Source: Streptomyces sp. MspMP-M5 (GTDB lineage Bacteria; Actinomycetota; Actinomycetes; Streptomycetales; Streptomycetaceae). Taken from it: 64,000 nucleotides of DNA. The notes beneath the pieces were generated by a model. It did not search any database and was not told the DNA's origin. It saw only the letters and a list, made by a program, of their open reading frames with translations. A program made the translations under genes and the position numbers. The DNA lies in contig NZ_KB891902.1 in NCBI RefSeq assembly GCF_000373585.1, forward strand, positions 1 through 64,000, given 5' to 3'. Shown one piece after another: positions 34,521 to 42,436 of this stretch (position 1 is the first letter of the stretch; each line of letters starts with the position of its first letter).

Positions 34521-34805
34521 ATGAGCACTGAGCCGTGGACCATCGAGAGCATCGGTGACGCCCTCGGGAGCCCCGCCCTCGCCCAGCGTTTCCTCGGCGA
34601 GATCAGCCGTGCGCCGGCCCACCAACTCCTCGCGGTCTTCGCGAGGTGGGAGCGGATCGCCAAAGACCTCCGAGCAGCCGTCGACCGCGGCCATGTCCTC
34701 GCCGAGCACGACGTCCGAGGCGAGCACCTTCCCGGAGCGTGGGTCGAGCGGACCGACGCTGTTTCACGGAAGGCGGCACAGATTCGGGCGCGCGGCGCAG
34801 CCTGA
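34521..34805 (+). CDS. small protein upstream of a RelE-like gene (possible antitoxin), 94 aa
   Basis: A helical soluble protein begins MSTEPWTIESIGDALGSPAL and contains HQLLAVFARWERIAKDLRAA. The ATG follows GGAGGCGGC. A TATCTT-like -10 lies about 36 nt upstream and a 12-bp palindrome GCGAGCGCTCGC at 34446-34457, which could be an autoregulatory site. It is followed 100 nt later by a gene for a RelE/ParE-like protein. By size, helical content and order it could be the antitoxin or a DNA-binding partner, but no standard antitoxin fold was recognised. Confidence 0.6.
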   Translation: MSTEPWTIESIGDALGSPALAQRFLGEISRAPAHQLLAVFARWERIAKDLRAAVDRGHVLAEHDVRGEHLPGAWVERTDAVSRKAAQIRARGAA

Positions 34806-34905
34806 TCACCTGAGTGCTGGTCACTTACCCAGTGGATACGCCCAGTTGGCGATCCGCTACGCTCGCGCATGCGTGGGGGAGACGGGGCTGGTCCTGGAGG
34901 AACGC

Positions 34906-35148
34906 GTGTATCGCCTCAAGTACGACCCGGCTGCCGAAGCAGTTCACGAAGCGCTGCCTGCGGGTGCCAGCGAAGAACTCACCCTTGCTCTCGCCGATGC
35001 CTGTACCGACCCCTTGGCCGCCACGATCCCTTACGGCGAGGAGGACAAGTACGTGCGGATGGTCCTCGGCAGGCAGATCGCCGCCGTCATCCTGGTCGGC
35101 GAGACCTTGCAGACCGTCACGGTCCTACAGGTGACCTATCTCGGCTGA
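34906..35148 (+). CDS. RelE/ParE-like small protein, 80 aa (possible toxin)
   Basis: GTG at 34906 is preceded by CTGGAGGAACGC. The 80-aa product opens VYRLKYDPAAEAVHEALPAG, then has a helix pair (ELTLALADACTDPLAATIP) and ends in three predicted strands (YVRMVLGRQIAAVILVGETL, QTVTVLQVTYLG). This is the beta-alpha-alpha-beta layout and length of RelE/ParE toxins. The usual catalytic Lys/Arg residues are hard to place, so it could be an inactive or divergent member. It lies 100 nt behind the 94-aa gene in the same direction. Confidence 0.6.
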   Translation: MYRLKYDPAAEAVHEALPAGASEELTLALADACTDPLAATIPYGEEDKYVRMVLGRQIAAVILVGETLQTVTVLQVTYLG

Positions 35149-35289
35149 CGCGAGTGACGCCCTGGTTCTCCAGCGTGTGGCTTGCAGACACGTCCTCGGC
35201 GGCGCCGGAGTCGGCGGCACACTGGCGGGCATCGCGCGGAAATAAGCGGAAGCATTCAGGGGCGGACCCTGGCGACTGCTTCTACGGTT

Positions 35290-35605
35290 GTGTCCGTGCC
35301 GACGATCGCCAAGTCCGCTTCCCCGTATCCCCCGTTGAACGTGCAGGTGCATACGCCCCGGCTGTCGCTGCTCGGGGCGACGGACGCGTTGCTGGCGCGA
35401 CTGGTGCCTGTGATCCGCAAAGGGGTGGTCACGGGGCCACCATGGCCGTTCGACGATGCGATGTCGCTGTACAAGGACAACCCGGCCCGAGAATGGGCCT
35501 GGCTCCGCGGGATCTGGGCCGGCCGCGCGCATGGACTGGGACACCCGCCGAACTCGTCGGTGTGGCCGACTGCCTGCCGGTCCTCGGAATCCCGCGCCCA
35601 CGTGA
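35290..35605 (+). pseudogene. GNAT acetyltransferase with internal out-of-frame deletion
   Basis: The first 80 or so codons match the N-terminus of a common actinobacterial GNAT protein (VHTPRLSLLGATDALLARLV, TGPPWPFDDAMSLYKDNPAR, WAWLRGIWAGRA). Immediately afterwards, in the +1 frame, comes what looks like its far C-terminus (ELVGVADCLPVLGIP). The whole acetyl-CoA-binding middle (about 100 codons) is gone and the frame is broken, so the gene is dead. Confidence 0.65.
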
Positions 35606-35619
35606 TCACTGAGCACGCA

Positions 35620-35900
35620 GGGGAGGGACCTTCAGTCCGACGCGACCACCGTGAACGGCATCGCGATCGACGTCCCGTCCAAGAACTACGGTTGGGTCGA
35701 CTTCGCCGTCGTCGGCAAGAGTGACGCCGACGGCAGCACGATGGCAACGGTGCAGCCCGGCACCGTTACGGACACGAACGGCAACGGTTCAGGCCGTCCA
35801 GTACGGGAGCCTCGATGGGTCCGGCGCGTTGTCCGTGACCTGCGAGGAACACCATGAGTACGAGAAGCACCATGACTATGCAGACATCATCCAACGCCAT
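35620..35900 (+). pseudogene. fragments of an unrecognised protein
   Basis: Protein-like sequence without a start reads ATTVNGIAIDVPSKNYGWVD, FAVVGKSDADGSTM, then after a frame change near 35785 TVQAVQYGSLDGSGALSV and TCEEHHEYEKHHDY. It looks like a decayed small beta-rich protein just upstream of the amidase gene. Family unknown. Confidence 0.35.
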
Positions 35901-35952
35901 TGCGTAAAGCGGCATTTCATGACCTCTCCCAGGGGTCGTTACGGTCGGATTC

Positions 35953-37422
35953 ATGGAGTGGAATCTTTCGACGGCCGAAGAACTCGCGGCTGCTTTGCGT
36001 GCCGGTGAAGTGACCTCGGCGGAACTGACCGACGAGGCGATCGCCCGTATCGAGCGGGACGACAAGGAAATCAACGCGATCTGTGTGCCGGACTTCGACC
36101 GTGCACGGTCCGCCGCGCGCGACGCCGACCAGGCGCGCGCCCGCGGTGAGGACCGGCCGCTGCTCGGCATTCCGGTGACGGTCAAAGAGTCCTACAACAT
36201 CGCCGGGCTGCCCACGACCTGGGGCATGCCGCCGCACCGGAACTACATGCCGGCCGAGGACGCGGTGCAGGTGTCGCGGCTCAAGGCCGCAGGCGCGGTG
36301 GTGCTCGGCAAGACCAATGTGCCCGTGGGGCTGCAAGACGTGCAGAGCTTCAACGAGATCTACGGCACCACCAACAACCCGTGGGATCACGCGCGCACGT
36401 CGGGTGGGTCCTCCGGCGGATCGGCGGCGGCCCTGGCGTCCGGATTCGGCGCGCTGTCCATCGGCTCCGACCTCGCCGGTTCGTTGCGTACCCCGGCACA
36501 TTTCTGCGGGATCTACGCGCACAAGCCGACGCTCGGGCTGGCGGCGATCCGCGGTATGGTCCCGCCGCCCGCGCCGGCCTTGCCGACTGGCTCTGACCTC
36601 GCAGTCGTCGGTCCGATGGCGCGCACTGCCCGCGACCTCATGCTCCTGCTCGATGTCATGGCCGGACCGGACCCGCTGACGCTCGGTGTGGCGCACGACT
36701 TGAGGCTGCCGCCCGCGCGCCACGAACGGCTCGGCGACTTCCGGGTCCTGGTCCTCGATGAGCATCCGCTCATTCCGACCGGGTCCGCCGTGCGGGCGGG
36801 CCTGAACCGGGTGGCCGACGGGCTTGTCGACGGCGGCGCCCGCGTCGAGCGGCACAGTCCGCTGCTGCCCGATCTGGCCAAAGCCGCGGTGCTCTCCATG
36901 GAGTTGCTGGTCTCGAGCACCGTTGCACGTTTTCCCGTCGAGTCGTACGAGGAGCTGCGGACCCGCGCCGCCGGGCTGAGCGCCGACGACCAGAGCCTCG
37001 ATGCGGCGCGGCTGCGCGGCATGGTCTTCAGCCACCGCGACTGGATCGAGGCGAACAACCGCCGTGAGCTCCACCGCCACGGCTGGCGGCAGCTCTTCGC
37101 CGAGTTCGACGCCGTGGTGTGCCCCATCACACCCACTCCCGCGTTCCCGCACGACCACCACCCCGATCCGAGAGAACGCCGGCTCGCCATCGACGGCGTC
37201 GAGTACCCGTACTTCGACCAGCTCGTCTGGGCCGGTCTGGCCACCATGCCCGGTCTGCCCGCCACCGCCGTACCAACGGGCCGGTCTCCTGAAGGGCTGC
37301 CGGTGGGAGTGCAGCTCATCGGTCCGATGTTCGAGGACCGCACCCCGCTCCGGCTGGCCGAACTGCTGGAGCAGCAGATCGGCGGCTTCCAGGCACCGAA
37401 GCAGGGCGTACTGCCTGGGTGA
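35953..37422 (+). CDS. amidase-signature family hydrolase
   Basis: The 489-aa amidase hydrolyses amide bonds in a small substrate. The Ser-cisSer-Lys triad is visible: Lys78 in VTVKES, cis-Ser153 in TSGGSSGGSAAAL and nucleophile Ser177 in GSDLAGSLRTPA. The spacings match the family. One glycine of the usual GSDxGGS is Ala. The C-terminal part with FDQLVWAGLATMPGLPATAV and LPVGVQLIGP is also typical. No signal peptide. The gene appears monocistronic; its neighbours are remnants upstream and a convergent lipoprotein gene downstream. The substrate (aryl amide, short peptide amide or other) is unknown. Confidence 0.93.
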   Translation: MEWNLSTAEELAAALRAGEVTSAELTDEAIARIERDDKEINAICVPDFDRARSAARDADQARARGEDRPLLGIPVTVKESYNIAGLPTTWGMPPHRNYMPAEDAVQVSRLKAAGAVVLGKTNVPVGLQDVQSFNEIYGTTNNPWDHARTSGGSSGGSAAALASGFGALSIGSDLAGSLRTPAHFCGIYAHKPTLGLAAIRGMVPPPAPALPTGSDLAVVGPMARTARDLMLLLDVMAGPDPLTLGVAHDLRLPPARHERLGDFRVLVLDEHPLIPTGSAVRAGLNRVADGLVDGGARVERHSPLLPDLAKAAVLSMELLVSSTVARFPVESYEELRTRAAGLSADDQSLDAARLRGMVFSHRDWIEANNRRELHRHGWRQLFAEFDAVVCPITPTPAFPHDHHPDPRERRLAIDGVEYPYFDQLVWAGLATMPGLPATAVPTGRSPEGLPVGVQLIGPMFEDRTPLRLAELLEQQIGGFQAPKQGVLPG

Positions 37423-37502
37423 CCGTCGAAGGTGAGGCGCGGATCACGGCGGGTCCCCCGAAGCGCACAGGCGCAGACACCCCCCATCGGGCCAGCCCCC
37501 AG

Positions 37503-38069
37503 CTATCGGGCCAACCCCTGGCACAACGCGAGGATCTCGGGGTCGACCCGGCCTACCGCTGCCTGGCACAGCGGTCGCATCTCTCGCCCCGACACCCGCG
37601 ACGGCACGGGCGGCGTCCACGACGGTTCCGGAGTCGGGGCGGGTGTGGGGCGTGCTGGGCGCCTGGCAACGGGTGGCCGCGGCGCAGCCGCCGACGGCCG
37701 TGCCACAGGCTGCGGGCGGGGATGCACTACCGCTCCATCCGCCTCCCACTCCGGCCCCCTGCCCTCGCGTACCGACTCCTGACTGCTTCCGCCGGACGAC
37801 GTCGCCGGGGGAGTGGGTCGGGTGTGCTCATGCGCCGACGACGCACCGTCGGTAGGCATCGGCACCGGCACCGGCACGGTCAGCATCCGTTCGTGTCCTG
37901 GGCCTGCCGTCCAAGGTGACGCCGACCAGGACCGTGAAGGCATTGGCCCCGGCACCACGGACCGCCGCATCTCACCCGTCGGCCCTGGCACCACCGCCAC
38001 ACACCCACTCAACCCGGCAGCCACCACCCCGACCAGGCCCAGCCGGCCCACCACGCGCCCCATGCCCAT
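37503..38069 (-). CDS. putative Pro-rich lipoprotein, 188 aa
   Basis: The N-terminus is a lipoprotein signal: basic start, hydrophobic core and lipobox LSGC with Cys23. The remainder is Pro/Ser/Ala/Arg-rich and probably disordered. A short C-terminal segment with two Cys (MRPLCQAAVGRVDPEILALC) is conserved-looking and might be the functional part. It is expected on the outer face of the membrane. Function unknown. The start could be either of two ATG codons 6 nt apart. Confidence 0.7.
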   Translation of the reverse strand: MGMGRVVGRLGLVGVVAAGLSGCVAVVPGPTGEMRRSVVPGPMPSRSWSASPWTAGPGHERMLTVPVPVPMPTDGASSAHEHTRPTPPATSSGGSSQESVREGRGPEWEADGAVVHPRPQPVARPSAAAPRPPVARRPARPTPAPTPEPSWTPPVPSRVSGREMRPLCQAAVGRVDPEILALCQGLAR

Positions 38070-38255
38070 GCACTGACCAACGCTGCACGGCTCCCCACGT
38101 CACCATCACAGAGCCCGCGGCGATTGCCCGGCCGAACGCACGCATGACTCAGACAGCGAGGCCCCATGAGATGTCCAGGCGCGGGGCACCATGAGCGTCG
38201 ATGATCTTGGAGTTGTGGCCCTGGCGATGGCGAAGAGGGAGCTGGCCGGGGCCAC

Positions 38256-38858
38256 TTATGCGTGGCGGGCGGGGCCGTCGCCGGCGCCGGAGGCGGTGAC
38301 CGCGGTGGCGATCTCCTCGATGTCGGCAGGGGTCAGCTCCAGCGATCCCGCGCCGATCCAGCCGTCCACCTGGGCGGACTTGCGCGCGCCCACGATCGCC
38401 CCGGTGATGCCCGGCCAGGCGAGTACCCAGGCGATGGCCACCTCGGCCACGGTGCGCCCATGGCGTTGGGCGATCGGCCGCAGCGCCTCGGCGAGGTGGA
38501 GATTGGCGGTCAGGCCGGTGGTGAAGTCGTGGTGGGCGGTCCGCCAGTCCTCGGCGGGCAGGCCGGCCACCCGCTCGGCGGAGAAGGCCCCGGTGAGCAG
38601 GCCGGACTGCAGTGGCAAGTAGACGATGACGCCGGTCTGCTGTGCGTGTGCCCAGGCGATCTCGGCGGCGGCGGACCGGTTGATGGCCGAGAACGGCGGC
38701 TGGATGACGTCGACATGAGCGATCTGCTCGGCGGCCTGGAGCAGGTCGGTCGTGTGGTTGGACAGGCCGATGGCCCGGACCTTGCCTTCGGCCTTCAGGT
38801 CGGCCATGACCTGCCAGTACTCCTCCAGCGGGGTGGCGTTGGGCGACACGGCGCCAAA
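38256..38858 (-). pseudogene. aldo/keto reductase, 5'-truncated paralogue
   Basis: The last 200 or so residues of an aldo/keto reductase are present (ATPLEEYWQVMADLKAEGKV, AIGLSNHTTDLLQAAEQIAH, ending GDGPARHA). It is closely similar to the C-terminal part of the AKR gene at 5473-6539. The N-terminal half with the catalytic Asp, Tyr and Lys is missing, and the frame upstream of about 38858 is unrelated. It stops about 18 nt from the end of the WXG100-like gene, so the alpha-dioxygenase operon may have replaced the 5' half of this gene, or a deletion joined the two. Confidence 0.8.
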
Positions 38859-38875
38859 GCCGCAAGGGCAGCTCA

Positions 38876-39130
38876 CTAAATGTCGAGATGGGCTGCCGAT
38901 CGGGTGAGGGCCTGAGCGGCGACGGAGCAACGGTCGGCGAGTTGCTCGATCTGACGGTGGAAGGCGGTTGCCTCCGGGCCGGTCCAGGAGACGGCGGCGG
39001 CTCTGGTGCGCAGGCGCTCGGCGTGGGCCTGGAGAGCTGCGGCGTGGGCGCGTAGCCGGGAGGCGGCAGTAGGCCGGTCATCGGCGGCTGGCCGGGGGGC
39101 TGGGACCGTGGTCGAGGACAGGGGCGTCAC
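38876..39130 (-). CDS. WXG100-like small helical protein, 84 aa
   Basis: The protein has two helices separated by a W-x-G turn (AAAVSWTGPEATAFH), with Ala-rich heptads on both sides (RLRAHAAALQAHAERLRTRA and SVAAQALTRSAAHLDI), as in the WXG100/ESAT-6 superfamily. GTG at 39130 has a perfect GGAGGAACCT in front and overlaps the TGA of the alpha-dioxygenase gene (GTGA), so translation is coupled. WXG100 proteins are usually substrates or adaptors of type VII secretion, but no ESX genes are in the window. Its presence in an enzyme operon is odd. Confidence 0.75.
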   Translation of the reverse strand: MTPLSSTTVPAPRPAADDRPTAASRLRAHAAALQAHAERLRTRAAAVSWTGPEATAFHRQIEQLADRCSVAAQALTRSAAHLDI

Positions 39131-40962
39131 AGGTTCCTCCACGGAGCGAAGGCGTTGGAGACACCGTCCAACGCGGGAGCTAGTTCGGGGTGATGGCGCA
39201 GGAGGACACGGATCATGCCGTTCCGGTCGATCCACTCCAGTCCTTCGGGCGTGTAGATCTCGGGCCGGTAGTCGGTGGTGAAGAAGCGGTCGCTCTTGAG
39301 GCGCCGGCTGGCCATGAGGATGAAGATGCGGAAGAGGGAGTCGCTGAAGCCGAAGCCGGCGGGGCGCGGCTCGGCGAGGTTGCCGACGAGGACGTCGACG
39401 CGGTCGAGGCGGCCCTCGTACAGCTCTTCCAGCAGCCGGGTGTCGGTGGGATGGCCGCCGGTGAGTTCTTCGAAGGAGGCGACGGGGCGCTTGTGGAGCA
39501 TCTTCCGGTAGGCGTTGTAGCGGGGGATGCCGCGTTCGCGGTCCCGGAGGATGTCGACGGTGCCCAGGTCGATGTGCTCGCCGGTCAGCCGGGTCAGGCT
39601 GCGCAGTGCATCGGGATGGTTGTGCAGGACCAGGGCGCCGGGATGGGCGGTGCCGAAGCTGTAGAACAGGTCGCTCATGCCGTGTGCGTCGATCGCGGTG
39701 CGGGTGGTGGCGCCCTGCATGTCGTTGAAGCCGATCGTCTCGCCCCGGCGACCCGAGCGGTGGTCGCGGAGGGTCAGTTCGTCCGGGATGAGGGGGTGGA
39801 GCCGATAGGCGGAGACGAACTCCTCCGTCATGGAGAACGGTGCGGTGTGGTGGTCGGTCGGAGAGCCGAGGATGCCGCTGAGCATCTCGCCGCTGCCGAC
39901 CCGGCCGTACTTCCGGCGCACCCAGCGGGGCAGGACGCCGTACCAGTTGGCGTTCATCGCCCGGTGCAGGACGGGAGTGTCGAGAATGCCCGGTGTCCAT
40001 TCCACCGTGTGGATCTTTGCCATCAGAGCGGTGTTGACGAGCCGGGCGGTGTGGAAGAGCCGTTCGTCGTCCCAGGTGGGGTAGTGCGCGCGCAGGTGGT
40101 CGCAGATGGCGTTGTGTTCCTTGGCGAACAGGGTGTGCAGCAGCGACAGGCCGGTCCAGTAGTCGCTGTTCATTCCGGTGGCGTCGAGGCAGGACAGGCC
40201 CGGTGCGGGATCGGCCGGCAGTCGGCCGTCCCGGAGGATGAGCTGCCCCGATTCGCCGGTGCGCAGCGATCGGCAGCGTTCTTCGGTGGAGCCGTAGATC
40301 TGCGAGCCGTCCCACCAGTGCGTGACGGTGTTCTCGTAGGTGGGCGGGGCATGGGGGGTGGTGTGCGCGACCGGGTCGGGACGGGTGCGGTTGATGCGCA
40401 TCGGGCACTCGCCCGCCCAGTCGTCGTCCTCGGTCAGCGGAACGGTGAAGGGGTCGGCCTGGTGGTTGTCGCCGTGATTGGCCCAGCCGTGGTTCTCGAA
40501 CTGGATCCACGCGGCGGCCAGCAGGTTGAGGGTGGGCGCCGGGATGAAGCCGCGCCGGGCCAGGAGGTGGCGGCTGACCTCGCGCGGGCTGGGCGACATC
40601 AGCTCGGCTTCGGGGTCGGGGAAGGCGAGGTGGAGCGGGGCGTTGCGGTCCAGGCGGGTGCCGACCCGGCCCATGTCCTCGTCGTGGGGGTCGTAGGCCG
40701 ATCCGTCGTAGGAGCGGTAAGGCGGAAGGTCGGCCGGGGCGCGACGGGTGCGCTCGCCGCCTGCGCCGTAGGTGTCGTGCAGGTTGTCGCGGCGTAGCTC
40801 GTCGCGGAGGACGCGGAGGTTCAACAGGGCGAGGGGCGCCGGGAGTTGATGCCATTCGCGGCTTTGGTTGAGGCGGGCGAACGCCGCGGAGCCGAGGCGT
40901 TCGAGGAGGCCGGGTTGCGGGCCGGTGGACGTGCCGGTGGCGCGGGGCGAGGTATCGGTCAT
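39127..40962 (-). CDS. fatty acid alpha-dioxygenase (plant alpha-DOX/cyclooxygenase superfamily haem enzyme)
   Basis: The 611-aa haem peroxidase-fold protein is predicted to add O2 at C2 of a fatty acid. Directly visible residues are His163 (HGWANHG), His318 and Thr323 (AKIHTVEWTP), Tyr386 and His389 (SAYRLHPLIPD) and Arg566 (TTDYRPEIY). From family knowledge, these correspond to distal haem His, carboxylate-binding His/Thr/Arg, the radical Tyr and proximal haem His of plant alpha-dioxygenases; the numbering matches Arabidopsis DOX1 as I recall it. COX-like RYNAYRKMLHKRPVASFEEL is also kept. No signal or membrane segment. ATG at 40962 has GGAGG 6 nt upstream. It is preceded by lipase and P450 genes and coupled to the WXG100-like gene. 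Confidence 0.9.
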   Translation of the reverse strand: MTDTSPRATGTSTGPQPGLLERLGSAAFARLNQSREWHQLPAPLALLNLRVLRDELRRDNLHDTYGAGGERTRRAPADLPPYRSYDGSAYDPHDEDMGRVGTRLDRNAPLHLAFPDPEAELMSPSPREVSRHLLARRGFIPAPTLNLLAAAWIQFENHGWANHGDNHQADPFTVPLTEDDDWAGECPMRINRTRPDPVAHTTPHAPPTYENTVTHWWDGSQIYGSTEERCRSLRTGESGQLILRDGRLPADPAPGLSCLDATGMNSDYWTGLSLLHTLFAKEHNAICDHLRAHYPTWDDERLFHTARLVNTALMAKIHTVEWTPGILDTPVLHRAMNANWYGVLPRWVRRKYGRVGSGEMLSGILGSPTDHHTAPFSMTEEFVSAYRLHPLIPDELTLRDHRSGRRGETIGFNDMQGATTRTAIDAHGMSDLFYSFGTAHPGALVLHNHPDALRSLTRLTGEHIDLGTVDILRDRERGIPRYNAYRKMLHKRPVASFEELTGGHPTDTRLLEELYEGRLDRVDVLVGNLAEPRPAGFGFSDSLFRIFILMASRRLKSDRFFTTDYRPEIYTPEGLEWIDRNGMIRVLLRHHPELAPALDGVSNAFAPWRNL

Positions 40963-41063
40963 CGGGAACCTCCGGACGGACGGTCGGCGACGGATCGAGC
41001 GGCTGGAGCGGATCGAGCGGGCAGAACGATCGGGCGGACCGCAGCGGGCGCGACAACGCGAAC

Positions 41064-42425
41064 TCAACGGTCGTAGAGCGCGAAGAGCCGGTTGGCGGTC
41101 ACCCGGCCGCGGTAGGGGGCGAGCGCCGCGTCGATGTCGGCGCTCGCCTTGGGGACGTCGAACTCAAGGTTGTGCGCGTAGCGTTCGGCCGCGTGGCACA
41201 GCGGGAAGGCGTGGGTGTCGTCGGTCCAGGTGTATTCGGTGAACTGGGCCGGGAGGGCGTACGGCGAAACCGTCGAGCGGCCCTCCAGGCTGGGGATCAC
41301 GTCGTGTTGGTTGACCAGTGAGAACACCCGGGTGCCAGGGTCGGCGGGGCGCTTGCCGTCGACCGGCGAGCCGATCGCCACTCCGTGCGTGACGCGGTAC
41401 AGCGCGCAGAAGTCGGGGTCGGCGGCGAGGTTCAGTGCGGTGATGCCGCCGAGGCTGTGCCCGATGAGGGCGATGTCGGTGCCGGAGGGCACCAGGGTGC
41501 GCAGGGCCCGTGTGACGGCGCGGGAGTAGGGAGTGGAGGTCCGGGCGACCGCGTGGATGGCGCCGAGCAGGTCCTGGGGGCTTTCCTTGGAGATCGCGTC
41601 GGTGGCCATGCCGGCGAGCTGGACGACGTACCGCGTCACCGAGTCGGGGCCGGTCACCCGTTGGACGAGCAGCGTTCCCTCGGTGCCGAGGGCTCCGATG
41701 TTGCGGACGTAGCCGACGAGGGTGCCGGAGCAGTCGAGCCGTTCCAGCAGGGACGGGTCGGGGGCGACGGGTTCGGCCCGGCCGGGGCCGCGGTCGAGGA
41801 GGGCCCAGATGCGGCTGCTGATGCCGAAGAGCGGCTCCGCGGTGGTGAGGGTGCGGCCGGTGGCGATGTCCCAGCCGGCGGAGTCGTTGAACGGGTTCTC
41901 GTCGGTGAGCGCGTTCCACGCGAGGATGTCGCCGAAGGACGGTGCGAGCAGGGCGAAGGCGCGTTCGGCGCCGCGGCTGCCGATGATGGAGCGGAAGGCG
42001 CGCAGTGCGTCGGTCTGCCGGTCGTCTTCGATGGCCCGCAGCACCCGGCCGGTGTCGGGGTCGGTGAGCAGGTCGGGATGGGTGACGGCGGCCGCCCGGA
42101 TACGTGCCTTGAGCCCCGCCACGGCCAGGCTCACCGCCAGGCTTTCCCGGCTGGTGAGTACCCCGGCCAACCAGGCGATGCGGGCGGCCGGCCCTCGGCC
42201 GTCGAAGGCCCAGCCCAGTCCCGCCGGGTCGGTGAGGGTGCCCACCAGGCAGCGCAGTACCGCGCGGGCCCGGCCGCTGCCCAGGGCCTGCGTCGGCAGG
42301 CGGGTGTCCAGGGCGAGTTCGCTGGTGTACTGCGCGGCTCGGCGTACGGCCTCCGCGGCCTCACCCAGCTCGCGGCTCAGGTCGTGCAGCGCGGCCACGT
42401 CCGGTTCGCTGTCGGTCTCGGGCAT
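41064..42425 (-). CDS. lipase-like alpha/beta-hydrolase (class 3 type)
   Basis: The 453-aa hydrolase has the nucleophile elbow IALIGHSLGGITALN with Ser324, a following Asp/His region (VFSLVNQHDVIPSLEG, DDTHAFPLCHAAERY) and a long helical N-terminal region (about 1-200) of unknown role. It lacks a signal peptide, suggesting cytoplasmic action on acyl esters. It lies 11 nt after the P450 stop and 101 nt before the alpha-dioxygenase gene, so it is probably in the same operon. The natural reading is release of free fatty acid for the dioxygenase; this is inference. Confidence 0.85.
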   Translation of the reverse strand: MPETDSEPDVAALHDLSRELGEAAEAVRRAAQYTSELALDTRLPTQALGSGRARAVLRCLVGTLTDPAGLGWAFDGRGPAARIAWLAGVLTSRESLAVSLAVAGLKARIRAAAVTHPDLLTDPDTGRVLRAIEDDRQTDALRAFRSIIGSRGAERAFALLAPSFGDILAWNALTDENPFNDSAGWDIATGRTLTTAEPLFGISSRIWALLDRGPGRAEPVAPDPSLLERLDCSGTLVGYVRNIGALGTEGTLLVQRVTGPDSVTRYVVQLAGMATDAISKESPQDLLGAIHAVARTSTPYSRAVTRALRTLVPSGTDIALIGHSLGGITALNLAADPDFCALYRVTHGVAIGSPVDGKRPADPGTRVFSLVNQHDVIPSLEGRSTVSPYALPAQFTEYTWTDDTHAFPLCHAAERYAHNLEFDVPKASADIDAALAPYRGRVTANRLFALYDR

Positions 42426-42436
42426 GGGTGGTGTCC

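Noticed and set aside
39127..40962. Simple animal-type peroxidase
   Set aside because: The Tyr of Y-x-x-H and the carboxylate-binding His/Thr/Arg set point to a dioxygenase.
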